64,000 nt of DNA from Paracoccidioides lutzii Pb01 (GCF_000150705.2 NW_015440970.1:372001-436000), one strand, 5' to 3'; positions 23,002 to 36,801 are shown, counted from the stretch's first letter. Notes: generated from the sequence alone by a model not told the origin. Translations and numbers: made by a program.

Positions 23002-24964
23002 GGGTGAAAGCCTGCAAAACAGGTGGCGTCCAAGGCACTAACAAATTTGAATGACTTAACGATGTAATACTATTTATTCCTTTTGGATGGAGGGAGAATA
23101 GTGTGAGGTCCCCAATGCCCCCAACATTGGGTCTTCCCTTGGCCTTTGATTTAGCAGCAACTGCGCGTTGGTTTATTTTATGGTTGTCGGCTCTCTCTCC
23201 TGGATGCGAGATTGGCGGCTTTCTGTTGTTTTCATGGAGCTTTGTAGCATTCAATCGCACTCTCCATGGATTGGAAATGTTTCTGCTCACGGATATTCAG
23301 GTTGATATCGATTCGCCGGGTTGAATGCCTGAATTGGCCTTCATCAGGTTCATTTCCTCTCTGCTTCTTTTTGCTTTTTTCATTTCTTGTATTTATATTT
23401 AAAAAAAAAAAAAAAAAAAGTAAATAATAAATAAATTAAAAAATTAAAAAATTAAAAGGTAATCTTTAAAAGGTGGAAAGCGTGAAATAGTTTTTAGACG
23501 TGAAGGTAACTAACCTGATATCGCATTTCCAAAAGGATATGGATACCGTGAACTGGCAGCTGTGTTAGAATCGATGTCAATGAGCACTAGTTTGAGGTAA
23601 CCGGTCATGGCTCTATGAATATTGGGACAACCCAGGCTTAGGACATATATATAAAATTATCCATTTTTGACACTCCACAGAGATAATGGATGGTGTTCTC
23701 CTCCTCCTTCACTCACTTTCCTTCTCAACCGACGGGGCCTTCTTCGGTAACTATATATTTTCGCAAAGCTCCGCTGTACCCCTTGCAGCCGCAAACACAG
23801 GGTCTGCAGGGCTGTTACTAATCCCGTCCGGTGCAGATTTCTCGACAAATCCGCTCAGAGCATTCCCCGGAAAACCTTGAAGGATCTCGGTTCAACAACG
23901 GCAATTTGCATCTCCCGTTGTAATGATTTTACTAATCTCTCTCCCGATGCCAGACGAAGATCGAAACTGACAGTCAAAGAAAATCAATATGCACATGATA
24001 AAGAGCCTTGAAAGGGGTTGAGCATGCAGTTCACAGAACCAAGGGCCGCAAAATCTACTCCTCGCAGGTAATATGGCTCGGTGCGACACAAATTGCGAGG
24101 TCTTCATCTGCACTGCCTCGTTTGTTCACCAGGGTTGTATGCAGGACATGAAGCAACACCAAACGGCGATGACGAGATTGCAACATGCTCAGTTCCTGAT
24201 CATCAAATAGTTACACATTGACACCCAAGCTCCCGTGCAGAAAATGCAAAATAATTGATCTTGATGAGTTCATTCATGATGTTTGTCTCGAACGCTTTTG
24301 CAGTTGCATCTCCTTCCAAGACCGTTTTGCATCAACGGTTTGTTTGGGCTCAGCCCCCAGGGTTGCTCAATGTTTTAGATACGTCATATTTGAGTATCCA
24401 AATCGTCAATCTCAAACAGTAGCGGGGAACGATATCTCAATGTATAGTGATTACGCAGTTTAGGCATCCTACAGCAACATGGAGGCGATGTGGAAGATGA
24501 CGTTTGTCTAGTCGGGGGAAGACCTTCTATCTTCCTCCAAAGGCACGGATCGCGCCCTGGAAGGGTGGTGTTTGCGTAAACAGGGCAAGTTTACTGATCG
24601 ATCAGACTGCTTATATTCTCCACTTGGATCCCATTCATTCGCAGGTTCTGTCAGTGACATTGGGACTGATTTTCCTTTTAGAAGTTTATCATTGCAAAAC
24701 AATGTGATATTGTGCTCCTCATTGCAAGACTTAAAGACCTTAGTGTGGTGCTGTACATGCGGTAAACGTCTATCATTTATTCAGCCCCTTGGTTGAATAC
24801 CTCTCTCTCTCTTAGTCGAAAAAGAAAACGGAACCGGGCCTAGAAAATTGACAGTCGTGAACAAGCAAGAACATGTGAATAAATTACAGGGAGAATTGCC
24901 CAAAAAGACGAAAAAAAAAAAAAAAAAAAGGGAAACAAAATTGAAAATTATGTATATGTCTAAA
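23002..24964. other. 2-kb intergenic region
   Basis: No supported gene. It contains A-rich runs at about 23400-23455 and 24911-24929, the second just downstream of the Scj1 stop codon. Short frames near 23686-23880 are unconvincing. Confidence 0.5.
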
Positions 24965-26289
24965 TTACAATTCGTCCTTGGGAGTAGCTGTTGTGGGCCT
25001 GCCGCTATCCTCATCTAGATTCACGCCGTTCTTCTTGCGCCACTTCTCCCATAGAGCGAAGAAGTCCTTTTCCATTCCTTTCTCCATCTGGTCTGGAAGA
25101 ACAACAGTGTACTCAACAAAGAGATTGCCAAACTCATCGCTGTGTTCATGATCATGCATATGACCTCCGTGCCAAATTGGCATACCTTCACCCTTCACAG
25201 TTTCAACGGCAAAAGGTTGAACCACTTCGCCCCGCTTCCGACTTAACTGGACAATATGTCCGTCCAAATGTGTAATGTTGCGCGTCCAGTCTCCCATCCA
25301 CGCCTCTCGGAGGCTGAGGACCTCTCTCCAAAACAAGTCATTATCTTTCCGTCGGAAGAACATCCCATCAGTCCGGTCCTCCTTTTCAAAGGTCGTAGGG
25401 GTCCTCTCGTCGAGCGTGATAATCAGATCGCCGGCAACCCAGTCAGGACTTTCGTCAGCTTCATTTTCAAATGTTATTTTAGATCCCTTGGGCATTCCCC
25501 GCTCTATCATGGCTGACAAGGGTACAGATTTTTTCACAACTCGCTGTCCATGACAAACAGGACATGGGTGCCGTATCTTCTTCCCTTTTCCGCCACACTG
25601 GTCACACTGCATTTGAATCTGCTGGAAGATTCCTGGAGCCAACATGTGTTTCTTAATCACCGCCCCCCTGCCCCCACACTGATCGCAAGTCTCGACCTCG
25701 CCATCGGCAGATCCCGATCCCTCACATGCATCGCAGATTTGTTGTTTTTCAATTTCAAACTGTGCATCCCGGCCATTATAAAAATCCTTTAGAGTAACCG
25801 CAAGCCGAACTTCCATATTAGGCCCGTGACGCTGGCCGGGAGAGTGACCAAAATGTCCACCTCCTCCGAAAAACCGGGAGAACAAGTCGAACGGGTCATG
25901 TCTCTGGCCTCCGCCTTGCTTATGCTGCTGGAGCCCCTCGTGTCCATACTGGTCATAGATCTTTCTTGTCGACGATGTGGATAAAACATCATACGCTTCC
26001 GCTATATCGACAAATTTTTGATGCGCAGAATCATTTCCCCTGGAAGGTACAACAGAACACAAGGGTCAGCGAATTACCAATTAACGGATTTGGAGCGGAG
26101 GAAGAAAATGAGGACATACGGATTTTTATCCGGATGAAACTTTTTACTAAGAGTCCGGTAAGCTCTTTTTATATCACGCTCAGAAGCTTTTCTGTCCAAT
26201 CCCAAAATTTTATAGTAGTCCTCTGCGCCTAGTACGACAGGGAGGAGGACAAGCAACGATATCCCCACAAGAAAAGGGAATGCGAGCAT
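24965..26289 (-). CDS. SCJ1: ER-lumenal Hsp40 co-chaperone, Scj1/DnaJ type
   Basis: Exons 26289-26120 and 26039-24965 give 414 aa. It is a J-domain partner of BiP/Kar2 in protein folding and ER-associated degradation. A signal peptide (residues 1-22, LAFPFLVGISLLVLLPVVLG) is followed at once by the J domain with HPD at residues 52-54. A Gly/Phe region follows, then four CxxCxGxG-type zinc motifs from about residue 159 (CDACEGSG, CDQCGGRG, CDQCGGKG, CPVCHG) and the C-terminal substrate-binding domain. The protein ends in KDEL, an ER-retrieval signal, which with the signal peptide places it in the lumen. I chose the ATG at 26289. An in-frame ATG at 26391 would bury the signal peptide behind 34 Arg-rich residues. 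Confidence 0.94.
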
Positions 26290-27244
26290 GACTGAATGGG
26301 CCCTTGGTCTCCGGACCCGGGGGGGGGGAGAAATGACCCAACAGACCAATAAGGTAATTCGTGTTTGCGATACTGTCTTGCGCCGTCGCAAACGAATGAT
26401 TCCTTTTATGTGTGTGAAAGATTTTGTGAAATCGTGGAAGATTCCTTAAAATATTTAAGAATATCCACGAGGGACGAAGGATTGTAAGACCCGGAACAAG
26501 TATATCATGGATAAAGCACCAGAAACCCGTGTTAAATTAGCAAAACAGAAAACAGGACGAAAAGGCGGGAAAAGCGAGAGTTGGAGGTTTGGTGTTTTGA
26601 ACTTCCATGATGCCACTCTATCATTTTCAGGCAGCTCTGCGATCAGCCGGATCATCAATGTTCCGGGATAAGTGAGGTCACGTGGAAGTTGTTCCAACAC
26701 TTCATGACCACAATCTTCGACAACGGGTTGATTCTAAGTAGTACATACATGTATGCAGGAAGATGCAGCATCGTTCGAGGTCTTCAACAGCCTTCTCCGT
26801 AGAATCCAGTTAGCCACTGGTTGTGGGACCAGTGTACATCCGCTGAATATCTCGAAAACCGTCATGTAGTTCCCAAATGAAACCAACCTACGTCTTACTA
26901 ATGCCCTTTGAGTTTTTTTTTGATAATCACTCTTTTCTTGACGGAGAAGCATGAAGCTTGAAATAAGCCAGTATATTAACAACGGAGTTAAATGTTCAAA
27001 CAGCTTAAATAATAAAAGATGTTTTTATTGTTGTAAAGAAAGATAGAGACAAAGGGATATAGCTGATAGATTATTGCTTGCCAGAAGGGCAAAGGAGGAC
27101 ATGAGGGCCGTTAGCAGAACATTAAATTTTTACAGAGAAAAAACTGGCTTCAGATGTAACTTGTTCAAGACAGATTTGAACATTCGAAGGGAGATTAACG
27201 AAGAAAAGGAGAGGAAGGGGAGATATAACTGAGGATTCAAGCAC
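26290..27244. other. Intergenic region, Scj1 promoter and HAM1-like 3' flank
   Basis: No gene is supported. A G-run at 26321-26329 lies just upstream of the Scj1 start, and the rest is AT-rich. Confidence 0.5.
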
Positions 27245-29593
27245 TCAACGCCGCGCCACAGATGGTGATGGCACAACATCAAATATCTCATTCCTCCACG
27301 TCATATGGACACCACCACTCTGATCCCCAGACCGAACAGCCTCCACGGCTCCCCTCCCTTCCTCATGCCAAATCGGCATAACACTCGCCGGTGTATACAC
27401 ATCCTTGAACACTCCTTCTCGACGTGCATCAACGCCAACTCGCACATAGACATCCGGGTCCATTTTCGGCGTAATGCTCGTCAACACAGCTCTGACAAAC
27501 GTAGCCAGGCTCTTCGGGCTTGCGATCCTTGTCGCTCGTAGACGTTCGCGGGCAAACACAAGTTCGCGATTGAGGATATGTGCTCCTGCAACTATTTGTT
27601 CGGCGATTTTTCTCTCGAGAACGCGGCGAACCATGTGTTTGAGGAATGGCCTGAGGACCCACCACATAAAGGACCAAGAGCCCCGGCGTACTGTGTAATC
27701 GAGTTTATGGATGTGAACGCGGACGCCACGGAGTGCGATTAGTCGCTCGATGTGATCGCGGCCAATCTCGATGTCAAGGGAGATGTCGATGCCGCGTTCG
27801 TCAAGTGCGAAGCTGGCAATTCCCTCGTCACTGAAGTAGGGGATAAAGGAGGGCGTGCGAACACGGATCCAGTAACCGAAATCTTTCGCACTTATATTTA
27901 GGCCATTCGTTGTTATGGTAACTGTAGTTTTTGCGCTTGTAGTCACTTCTTTAGAATGTGTTTTCCGGACCTCCACATCATTGTGGGTTGTGGTGAGAAT
28001 TCTCCATGGGAAGAAGGAGGAACCGTGAAAGGAGTGGCCTGGTTCCAGAACGACGTTCTCAAGGAGTAAATCCATGTTGGGCGCCGAGACTTCTAGTCTT
28101 GGAATTGGAATACGCTGAATGGAACGGATCAACGTAGGTAGGAAAACATTGAGGGCATCTTCTGAAACCCTAGGGGCTTTCTCGTTGAAGGCTCGGGATA
28201 AGTTGCTACCAAGCTTTTTGATGGCAGAGAGGAATTTGGCTACCGTTTGATCTTTCGGCACTGAAGCCAAGGCACGACGTAATTGCTTTAGAAAAGCATT
28301 AATATCCTGGCGAAAGGTAGAATCCAAACCGATGTCGCTAGATTTTTGTTTCAGAACTTCAAATGTCTCATCTGCCGAATCATAGAAGACAGGGTCCATC
28401 ATAAGACCGTAGATCGAGTCCCCAATATCTTGTAGCAAGGATTCAAGTTCAGGATCTTCCTCAAAATGTTTAACCACAACATTGAATTTACTTTCCACAA
28501 GCCTCCATTCGTCGCGGTCACCGAAGGATTCAAGGAACCTCCACAAGCTTCGCATGCCTTGTTTGAGTTCGGCATTTGGCTCAAAATCTTCATCCGCAGC
28601 ACTGACCGTTTCATCCAGTACGCGGGAATATGTAACCCCGTAGCGCTTAATTAATTGAGTGATTGTGGATACAGAGCTCGCATAGTCTTTTCTTTCGCGA
28701 AGGTTTAGAACTGCTCTCTTCATCCTGTAGAGTAACGTATTCTTGTATGAACCAAACACAGTCCCCTCCACACTGTGCACAGCAGCCTTCCCAGTCTCAC
28801 CCACAACTTCCCCCGCAACTCTGGAGACATTTTCTAGCCCTTCGTTTATATGCTCGGAAGACGGTGCTTCGTTTGTCTCTGAACTACTAGGTTTGAGGTT
28901 AGCTCTCTCTTCGTCTGTAGGTTGTACTTCTACCGCAGCTTCCGCGGCTGATAACGACAGCGCAGATGCAGTATCCGCAAATATCATTCGTCCAATGGTA
29001 GCCAAATCGTCGACTAAGCGGCGGAAGTCGGCGTTGATGAGTAATAGGCTAAAGACCGTTCGTATACACTCACGAGCTAAAATTGAGGTATCAGCAGAAT
29101 CGACCAGTGGTTTGAGCAATCATGGAAAAAACATTGTTGAATTACCGGCGGTGGCATCTGCATGGGCCTTTGATTGTGATGTCCTGGATGCCAGACTCTC
29201 GGTATCGAGCAAAACTTTCGACTTAGACAGCATCCAAATGGCATCTTGTAGCTGATTTTCGCCATTCCTCTCTCGCAAAAGGTCGATAAATAGACGTATA
29301 CAGATTTTAACGTCCGTAGTAAGTTCACGACTAGTGTTCCCAACAGCAAGGGGTCCGGGGTTGAGGAGGCTAGATGCCAGGAGAACTCGGAGGTTGGAGA
29401 CGATCTGGTTTGTTGATGGCATAAAACCACTGGAAAGGGCCTTGATCATCTGGTAGGAATGCAGTTTTTCGTGCAGCTGACGCTGCAGGACCGTGTCGTC
29501 GTCATAACCACGGGGATGTTGAGGAAGAAGAGGCCGGGTTTCGCCGGCGGCAGCATTCCTCGGTTTGCAACAGGACCCCATGGCTGCTGCCAT
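27245..29593 (-). CDS. HAM1-like / BPI-fold-type protein
   Basis: Exons 29593-29146 and 29076-27245, joined over a 69-nt intron, give 759 aa. The family (HAM1-like N- and C-terminal domains in fungi) is thought to carry a lipid-binding BPI/SMP-like C-terminal half; its molecular role is unclear. The N-terminus shows ETRPLLPQ and the family block LHEKLHSYQMIKALSSGFMPS. A long helical middle follows, then a beta-rich C-terminal region (about residues 490-650: EVTTSAKTTVTITTNGLN and FALDERGIDISLDIEIGRDH). An alternative ATG at 29581, four codons downstream, begins MGSCCKP, a strong N-myristoylation plus Cys-palmitoylation signal. If that start is used the protein is probably membrane-anchored. 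Confidence 0.85.
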
Positions 29594-30477
29594 TTTGACG
29601 ACAAGCAGGTAAGAATTGAGACTACCAGGAGATCAATGGCCAGTTAGCAAGCATTTAGACCGGACTGTCACAGTGGTAGCCTGGTTGCAAAGAAGATGGA
29701 GTTGGGCGGCGAGCACTGGGAGGCCGATGGATGATGCCGGATGGAGGAAGTTGGCAGTTGGAGATAAACGAGCTAACTACGTCGTAGGCAAAGATGGTCA
29801 GAAACGTCAGCCAAGACTAAGAGCGAGATCTTCCAAACTACAAACTACGCTCATGCGTATTGTATTTTTGCCTCACCAACACTCAAACCAACCTCCAAAT
29901 GCTTCTGAGAATATCGCAGGCTCCTGGTTCCAAGTATACAGTCGATGTCGGTTCAAAGGATATCTCCCTGTTTTCTTGGGAGCGCATTCAAATGATACCG
30001 TGTTCAATTTCCTTAGCCTAAATTCTACACGCAGCAGACTTCATCTTATATCAGAGTCTCCCTCACAATATTAATGTTTGATAGACATTGCTCCGGACCA
30101 ATGTCTGCTTGATACATGGTACGCTGTGTCAAAGAACCTTTCATAGGCAAGGGGTTATATATCCGGACGAACCCGGCAATTGTTCATGTATCACGAATTG
30201 ACCTACCTATAAACGGATCTCTCTATAGTGCTCTCTGCAGAAACTAATAGGCTAGCTGGTTGTAAAGCTACTTCTAAGCCTGTGAAGGCTATTTTCCTTC
30301 CGCGACTGGTATCCTGAGTGATCGTATTGTCGTGCAAAGGACGAAGTCTTCTATAGAGAATTGGGCAATTAGGCGGCCTTAAATTGCTCCGCATAATAAT
30401 GCAATTAACATCACCTCCTGATTATGAAGAAATCAGCTATCATCAGAATATCTTAAAGAAAAAATGAAAATGAAAAA

Positions 30478-30508
<31 letters not shown>

Positions 30509-32917
30509 GAAGTCTGCCACTACATTAATGGCTTTTGTCCAGGATTGATAGAAGGGGAAAATATGCCTGGGCAAGGAGGAACATAATGCTCGCTATCGAA
30601 AAAGCCGTTCTGCACCTGCGTAGCGGATATCCAGCATCGGACCAGAAAGGCGGCAGTTGAGGGACATTGCATGGTGGCAAGATTACCATCAGTATAAAGT
30701 GCCCCAGTTGCGGTTCGTCTCCATGAATCCTCTCAATCTCCATCAATAAGCAGGATACCCGGCCCCTCAACACTGTGTCGTCGTGGTGAATGGCCCTTCG
30801 ACCACGAGCGCACGTAAGAAAGAGGCAACAGATTGCGTCATTGCGCATTTCTGCCATTATCATGGGGAACCGGGCATATTCATGGATGTACTGTGCATCT
30901 AAATTTGCGTAAACATAGATATTGTCCTCGCGAGGATGTCCTGATAAACATCCGGACCCTCAGCGCCCATATCAGAGTTTAATGTGGGCGTGTGCTGGTA
31001 CCAGCAAATGAGTGCCAGTTTGGGCGCTGTTCGTGCAACTGAGGAGAAAGCTTTAAAAGGCGTTGTGCGTGATGGGCACTTGAGATTTGTCCGCAGTACT
31101 CATGATGCTATGCGAGGTGGTGAGACTGACATGCTCGTTGTTTTTCCCCCCTTTGTTTGTGACAATGGAGAATATTTCACGATGACGGTGGAGCGGGACC
31201 TAAAAATGAAAATTTGACATTGATGATAAGTTTGATTGAAATCTTTTTTCTTATTTTGAGACTCTTCTTGAAAGCGCCGAATCCTGGAAACTACTCTCTA
31301 GTCGTTGACCACTGTGACGAACTCGCTAAAAGAGGAGAGATATTTAGGTCGTGTGCCCGAGCCACACATCGGGACACAGTTATCAAACGGTCCAACCACT
31401 CGCCACAATTGGAGGGTTTGGATTTACGAGATCTAGGGTTTGCATGAGGAACAGAGGAGTCAACAGAGTCAACACCTTTCAACATCATCATGCGCATTAG
31501 CACCAAGCATTGGAAGCGGTGTCAAGATGATTTCATTGGTTTGTCTCATTGACATCCTATGTCTCTCTGTCGCAGATACTTTCAGGCCTCCGCACACAGG
31601 GAACCGCAGACTGTGCTTTGGATTGAACGTGACATCTCATTTCCCAGCAGTTTAGTTTTCCCATTGACCAAGGATTGTTTAAAAATTAAGGGGGAAAAGC
31701 GCCTGCGTGGCCCAGCTTTAGCCTTTCGGAGCCCTTGAGCCATGCCCGATTATGCACTGCGTGGCTAGGGAATGGCGGGAGAATTAATGGACCAATGACA
31801 CTTGGTCTGAATGACAAGTCAATTCTGGGGTAACATTTTCCTGGACTTCTTTTTCCTTTCTTTTTCCTTTCTTTTTCCTTTCTTTTTCTTTTCTTTTACC
31901 TTTCTTCTCCCCCCCTCCCCCCTGCAGGGTTATGATACGGTTTGCCAGGAGTCGGGGAACAATCTGCACTTGACGCTGCTCTCATAGTAGCCATCTGACC
32001 AGGAGGACTGACTACCTGTTCCAGCCACCTCTTGTTCAGTTCCCGCTCCCTTCATTCATCGAGTCCTCAGTCTCTTTCCAGGCGCACAGGCTCACAACCT
32101 TGGCTTCGAGGCTTCTAGCTTACCGTCCAGACGGTGGAACTTGGCACCCGGCCCTTGGCAATCGCGTGCGACAAGGCCCCAAGAGTGCCACCTGCGAATG
32201 GCGGCGAGCGAAGGGAGCGAATGGGGGGGGTGTCCCCTTGGCTAGGGACGAACTAAGGGCAGTCGCTTGCGACGAAGTGCGTATTAACTTCATCCATTCA
32301 TGTTGGCTCCAACCACCAGCAGCCGAATTTCACATGTAATATAGCTCCGTTTTATGGCTGTTTTCCTTTTTTGTTGACCAGAGAATCCTGTCACGCGATT
32401 CACCAAAAGAAGGAAAAAAGCTCCGTACTCTGGTTAGCATATCGGGTGATACCGTTACCATGCAGGCGCTGACCTTAGTTAGCTAGTAAAAAGCTAAGAT
32501 GACAAAAGAACGGGTTCTTCTTTTTGGTCTGGTTTGACTTTCCTTGGACCCAGAATCTTTACACAGATGCACACCCGTGGTTCGAGGACTTATCGGTCTC
32601 TGTTCCAGAATTTTTTATGACCCACAAGGCACCCCGAGAGCAGCGAGTGTCGGAGCATGCGAAGGAATGATGACTGGCAACTACAAACACAATAATAATG
32701 GGATGATACTGCTGCAGGTAGGATGTTCAACTGTTTTGGAGCTCGAGTTTGAAACATGGATCACGACCAATCTCCTGTTGATTTTAATTGCTGGAAAATT
32801 GCCGTTAGCAAAGGATAACCGCAGCTGAAAAAGCGCGCCGTCCCCCGATTTCCCGTCCTAGATTTGCTAGCCTTTGAGGCCGTATCCTTGCTTATTGAGC
32901 TAGAGAGCTCAAGTCCC

Positions 32918-32949
<32 letters not shown>

Positions 32950-33869
32950 CCGTATAGAAATAAAGGAAAATACAGCCTCAAGAATAATAGATTTTTAATA
33001 GGGGACGGAAAGAAAGAAAAATATACTCCAAAGCGTCGTAGTTAGTAGTTGTGTATACGGGAGTAGCATATAGCAACGCGTCACATCAGACTCCGCACAC
33101 ATTTCCAGACATCCGAACAATGCCTCTTTAACTCTATCTCAAACCAGGACAGCTCAGCCCGCAGTTATTCGCCAATCAAATCAACACTTTCAGCTGCCAG
33201 AATGCTTCATGGCTGAGATGGGCAGAGTGTCGTTCCTCACATGTGTCAGGATAAATCAAAAATTAATCTGTCTTCGGAATATGTTCCACGGCTTGTCGCA
33301 TCAACCCAGCAAAGTTCCTGCTCTGATTATTACTGCTGTTCCTCCCTCTTCCTCCTCCAAGCCCCTTGGTGGTTATTTGTCTTGTCCACCAAGGATAACT
33401 AGAGAGTAATAGTTTATGTACATGAAGCTGCGAATTGCGCCCTGTTTGAGCAACCCCTCCACCCAACCCGACATTGCCCGACATCGGCTTGATCCTCCCC
33501 CCCCCTTATTGATTTGTCCCCAGTGCAATTCCTCAGCTTCTGGTCGATCCCTAGGTATTGGTGAGTTTGGCTGATCTAACGGGCGGGTACAAGGAATATG
33601 TTGCTTACCTTTTCCCCCTTGGACTGATGTTGGCCCGTATACATAAGCATTCGTGTTGCAGCAGCAGCAGCGGCAGCTACTACAGCAACCCTTTCAGTTC
33701 CTGCAGCTCCTTTAACACCCCCAACGCTCACCATCACCACTTCGACAATTCCTTCAGTTCTTGCCGCGCACTTTTCCTCTCTTCTCCAACATCTCCACTC
33801 TCTGTACATGTCCCCAAGAGCTTTACTACCTCAGTTCTCCCTGCATCCAACTCTCCCAACCTGCCCGCA
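29594..33869. other. 4.3-kb gene-poor region with malic enzyme leader
   Basis: No intact gene is recognised. Poly-A runs at about 30474-30500 and 32920-32944 and a pyrimidine minisatellite at about 31848-31900 are present. From about 33480 on the sequence becomes CT-rich, typical of a fungal 5' leader, and the malic enzyme frame is open upstream to 33558. Confidence 0.5.
31848..31900. repeat. Pyrimidine minisatellite, 11-bp unit
   Basis: About four to five tandem copies of a CTTTCTTTTTC-like unit, degenerating at the right end. Confidence 0.8.
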
Positions 33870-36161
33870 ATGAGTCATTCCATCCCCCGGTTTCACCAGC
33901 GCAATTGCGTCCATTCGTCAGCGGCTACAAGTGCACCAACGCCTACGTAAGCTCCTAATACCATCCTGCTGTTCTGCTAACTACTCTCCGGTTGAGATTC
34001 ATCATTAATTTCCCTGCATCTTTCATGTCCTGGTTTGGCTGGTTACTTTCTCCGCTAACGGAAGAGCTATGTTGTCGATGACACAAAACAGAGATGGCTC
34101 ACACGACACCGCAAACCCGGGCTATATCCGCAAATACCTTGGAACATACGGCCTTACTCCTCCCCGTGTGGAGAGCTACGAGACCCAAAAGGCTAGATGT
34201 ATGCTATGAGATATTGTTTGGGCTGTGCGTTTGCATTGCGTGAGATGGCCCCGTTGGCTAATTTGCGCTCTGTAACTTCACAGGTCTGAGGCAGTTGGCT
34301 CTTAAATCTACATCTATCGACAAGTTCCTCTATCTCAGCACTATACGCAAGAACAACGTTCATCTTTTCTATCGTTTGGTTGTAGATCACCTAAAGGTCT
34401 GTAACAGATAGTAGCATTCAACTAGCCGTTCAGCATGCAGTTGGGGCAATTTTGGCTGATTGGCTGCAATCCCCTCCTTATAGGAACTTACACCTTTGAT
34501 ATACACTCCTGTCGTGGGTGAAGCTTGTCAGAGATGGTCAGAAATATACCAGGGACCTGAAGGTGAACAATGTTTAACCCAAATTTCTTTTACCTCCAAC
34601 TATGACATTGTTCTTCATTTTCTCTTCCCGAATCTTGCAACTCACAACACATTTGAATTTTAGGAATGTACATCAGTTATGAAGATAGAGGCAACATTGC
34701 AGCTGTCATTCAAAATTGGCCACAGCCACATGTCGAAATAACTTGTATCACGGACGGCTCCAGAATCCTGGGTCTCGGAGACCTTGGCATAAACGGCATG
34801 GGTATACCAATTGGAAAACTTGCGCTATACACTGCCTGCGCTGGTATCAGGCCAGAGGCAACCCTGCCCCTGACCCTGGATTTGGGGACGAGCAATAAGG
34901 CTTTGAGAGAAAACCCGCTGTATATGGGTAGTCGTCGCGACAAGGTCACTCCAGAACAGGAATTGGAATTTATGGATGAGTTGATGACTGCCCTGACGGA
35001 GAAATGGCCTGGGTAAGAGAAAACCTAAATTGTTTGAGCCGTGGTTAAGTAACGTTTTATTTGCTAAATAAATGAGACATGCACAGAATTGTCATTCAAT
35101 TTGAAGACTTCAAGAACCCTTTCCCTGCCCTCGAGCGTTACCGCCACAGATACACTTGCTTCAACGATGATATCCAGGGAACTGGAGCTGTCATTCTTGC
35201 CGGTGTCATAAACGCCGTGAAGCAATCAGGCATCCCAACGAGGAAGCACAAGGCCGTCTTCCTGGGAGCCGGAAGCGCTGGTGTAGGCGTCGCGAAGCAG
35301 ATAGTCGACTTCTTCATGTACGAGGGGATGACAGAAGACGAAGCCAAAGCCTGCTTCTACCTCGTCGACACAAAGGGTCTCGTCACGGCAGATCGCGGCG
35401 ACAAACTTGCCCCGCACAAGGTCTACTTCGCCCGCACAGATAATCACGGCCTCCAACTAAAGACCCTAAGCGAAGTAGTCGAGCACGTCAAACCGACCAT
35501 GCTAATGGGCCTCTCAACACTAGGCGGCGTCTTCACCCCTCAAATCCTCAAAAAAATGTCCACCTACAACAAACGCCCCATTATCTTCCCCCTCTCCAAC
35601 CCCTCCGCAAACTCGGAATGCGACTTCGAATCCGCAATAACGCACACAGACGGCACAGCCCTCTTCGCCTCCGGCTCCCCCTTCCAACCATTCTCCTTCA
35701 AAAATTCCGCCGGCCAGACAAAAACCTACTACCCAGGCCAGGGAAACAACATGTACGTTTTCCCAGGCATAGGTCTGGGAACCATCCTCTCCAAAGCAGT
35801 TGAGGTAACCGATTCAATGATCTATGCCTCTGCGCAAGCTCTCGCCAACACTCTTACGCCCGAGGAACTGGACCATGGCCTGCTGTACCCGGACCTCACG
35901 CGGATCCGTGAAGTTAGTGTCGTTGTTGCTAGGGGTGTGATACGGGCGGCGCAGGAGGCGAATGTGGATCGTGAGAAGGGTATTAGGGAACTTAGTGATG
36001 AGGATTTGGATAGTTGGATTAAGTCGAAGATGTACGCGCCCCATTCGGAGGTTGCGTCGTTGGAGAGGGAGGTGGGGATTTTGTTGTCGTCTATTGGGAG
36101 ACCGAGTAATGGGGAGAGTGTGTTCGACGGAGATGCGAATGATAAAGGGGCTAAGTTGTGA
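33870..36161 (+). CDS. NAD(P)-dependent malic enzyme
   Basis: Six exons (33870-33946, 34092-34198, 34284-34396, 34484-34562, 34664-35012, 35087-36161) give 599 aa, and every junction keeps frame. The enzyme decarboxylates malate to pyruvate, supplying reducing power. Conserved blocks appear in order: YIRKYLGTYGLTPPRV, LIYTPVVGEACQRWSEIY, DGSRILGLGDLGINGMGIP, metal-binding FEDFKNPFPALERY and FNDDIQGTGAV (D269-D270), and the nucleotide loop FLGAGSAGVGVA near residue 297. NAD or NADP preference cannot be read safely. The upstream frame is open, with an in-frame ATG at 33627 whose product would start MLARIHKHSCCSSSSGS. A mitochondrial form cannot be excluded, so the start is the least certain part. 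Confidence 0.93.
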
Positions 36162-36791
36162 AGGGGATTGATAGCCCCTCATCTCTGATCCTTTTTCATT
36201 CTATCACCTGTATTTCTCTGCTGCAGGTCCTCTACATGAGGTCAGTCTGCTGTGCATCCTCCCTTTTATTTTGCATGTCCTGTGAATAAGCTTCACATGC
36301 ATGATCGATTCCTCTTGTTCGTTTGCTATTTTATTTTGGTTATTCCTCATTGCCCTATTCTCTTCAGCATTCAATTCTGGCGCGTGCTTTCATTTGCTAT
36401 CTTTATACCTCGCATAAAAAAGAGACAGACGGGGGTATGTTCCTGGATTTTTGTTTATACCTTTTGCAAAACAAGACTTTTTGTAAAGTTAATAGATTTG
36501 GTTATCTTCATTGAGGTTGCAAGAAGGGAATATGACTTCCTCTCTTTTTCATTTTATTTATTTACTGTTGCTTGAGGTGGCAGTGCTTAACCATTCAGCT
36601 GATGTTTCTTTTCTACTTGACATGCACTCTTTCTTCAACAACTGCATTACTGGGCATGGTATGCCTTCATCAATGATACTGAATAGCCGATACCAATATC
36701 TATCCCCCAATGTGTCTCGGAAAGCAGTACACACCTAGTGAGGGGTCACTTCATCCATTTTCATTCCGCACATACCGTGCCATTTTTCTTG

Positions 36792-36801
36792 AGATATAAA
36801 A
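36792..36801 (+). promoter_or_regulatory. TATA-like element
   Basis: AGATATAAAA lies about 70-80 bp upstream of the ATG at 36872, a plausible core-promoter distance. It is only meaningful if the short gene there is real. Confidence 0.3.

Noticed and set aside
30525..30863. 112-codon minus-strand frame
   Set aside because: No domain, intron signals or conserved-looking core; it lies in a gene-poor, homopolymer-rich spacer.
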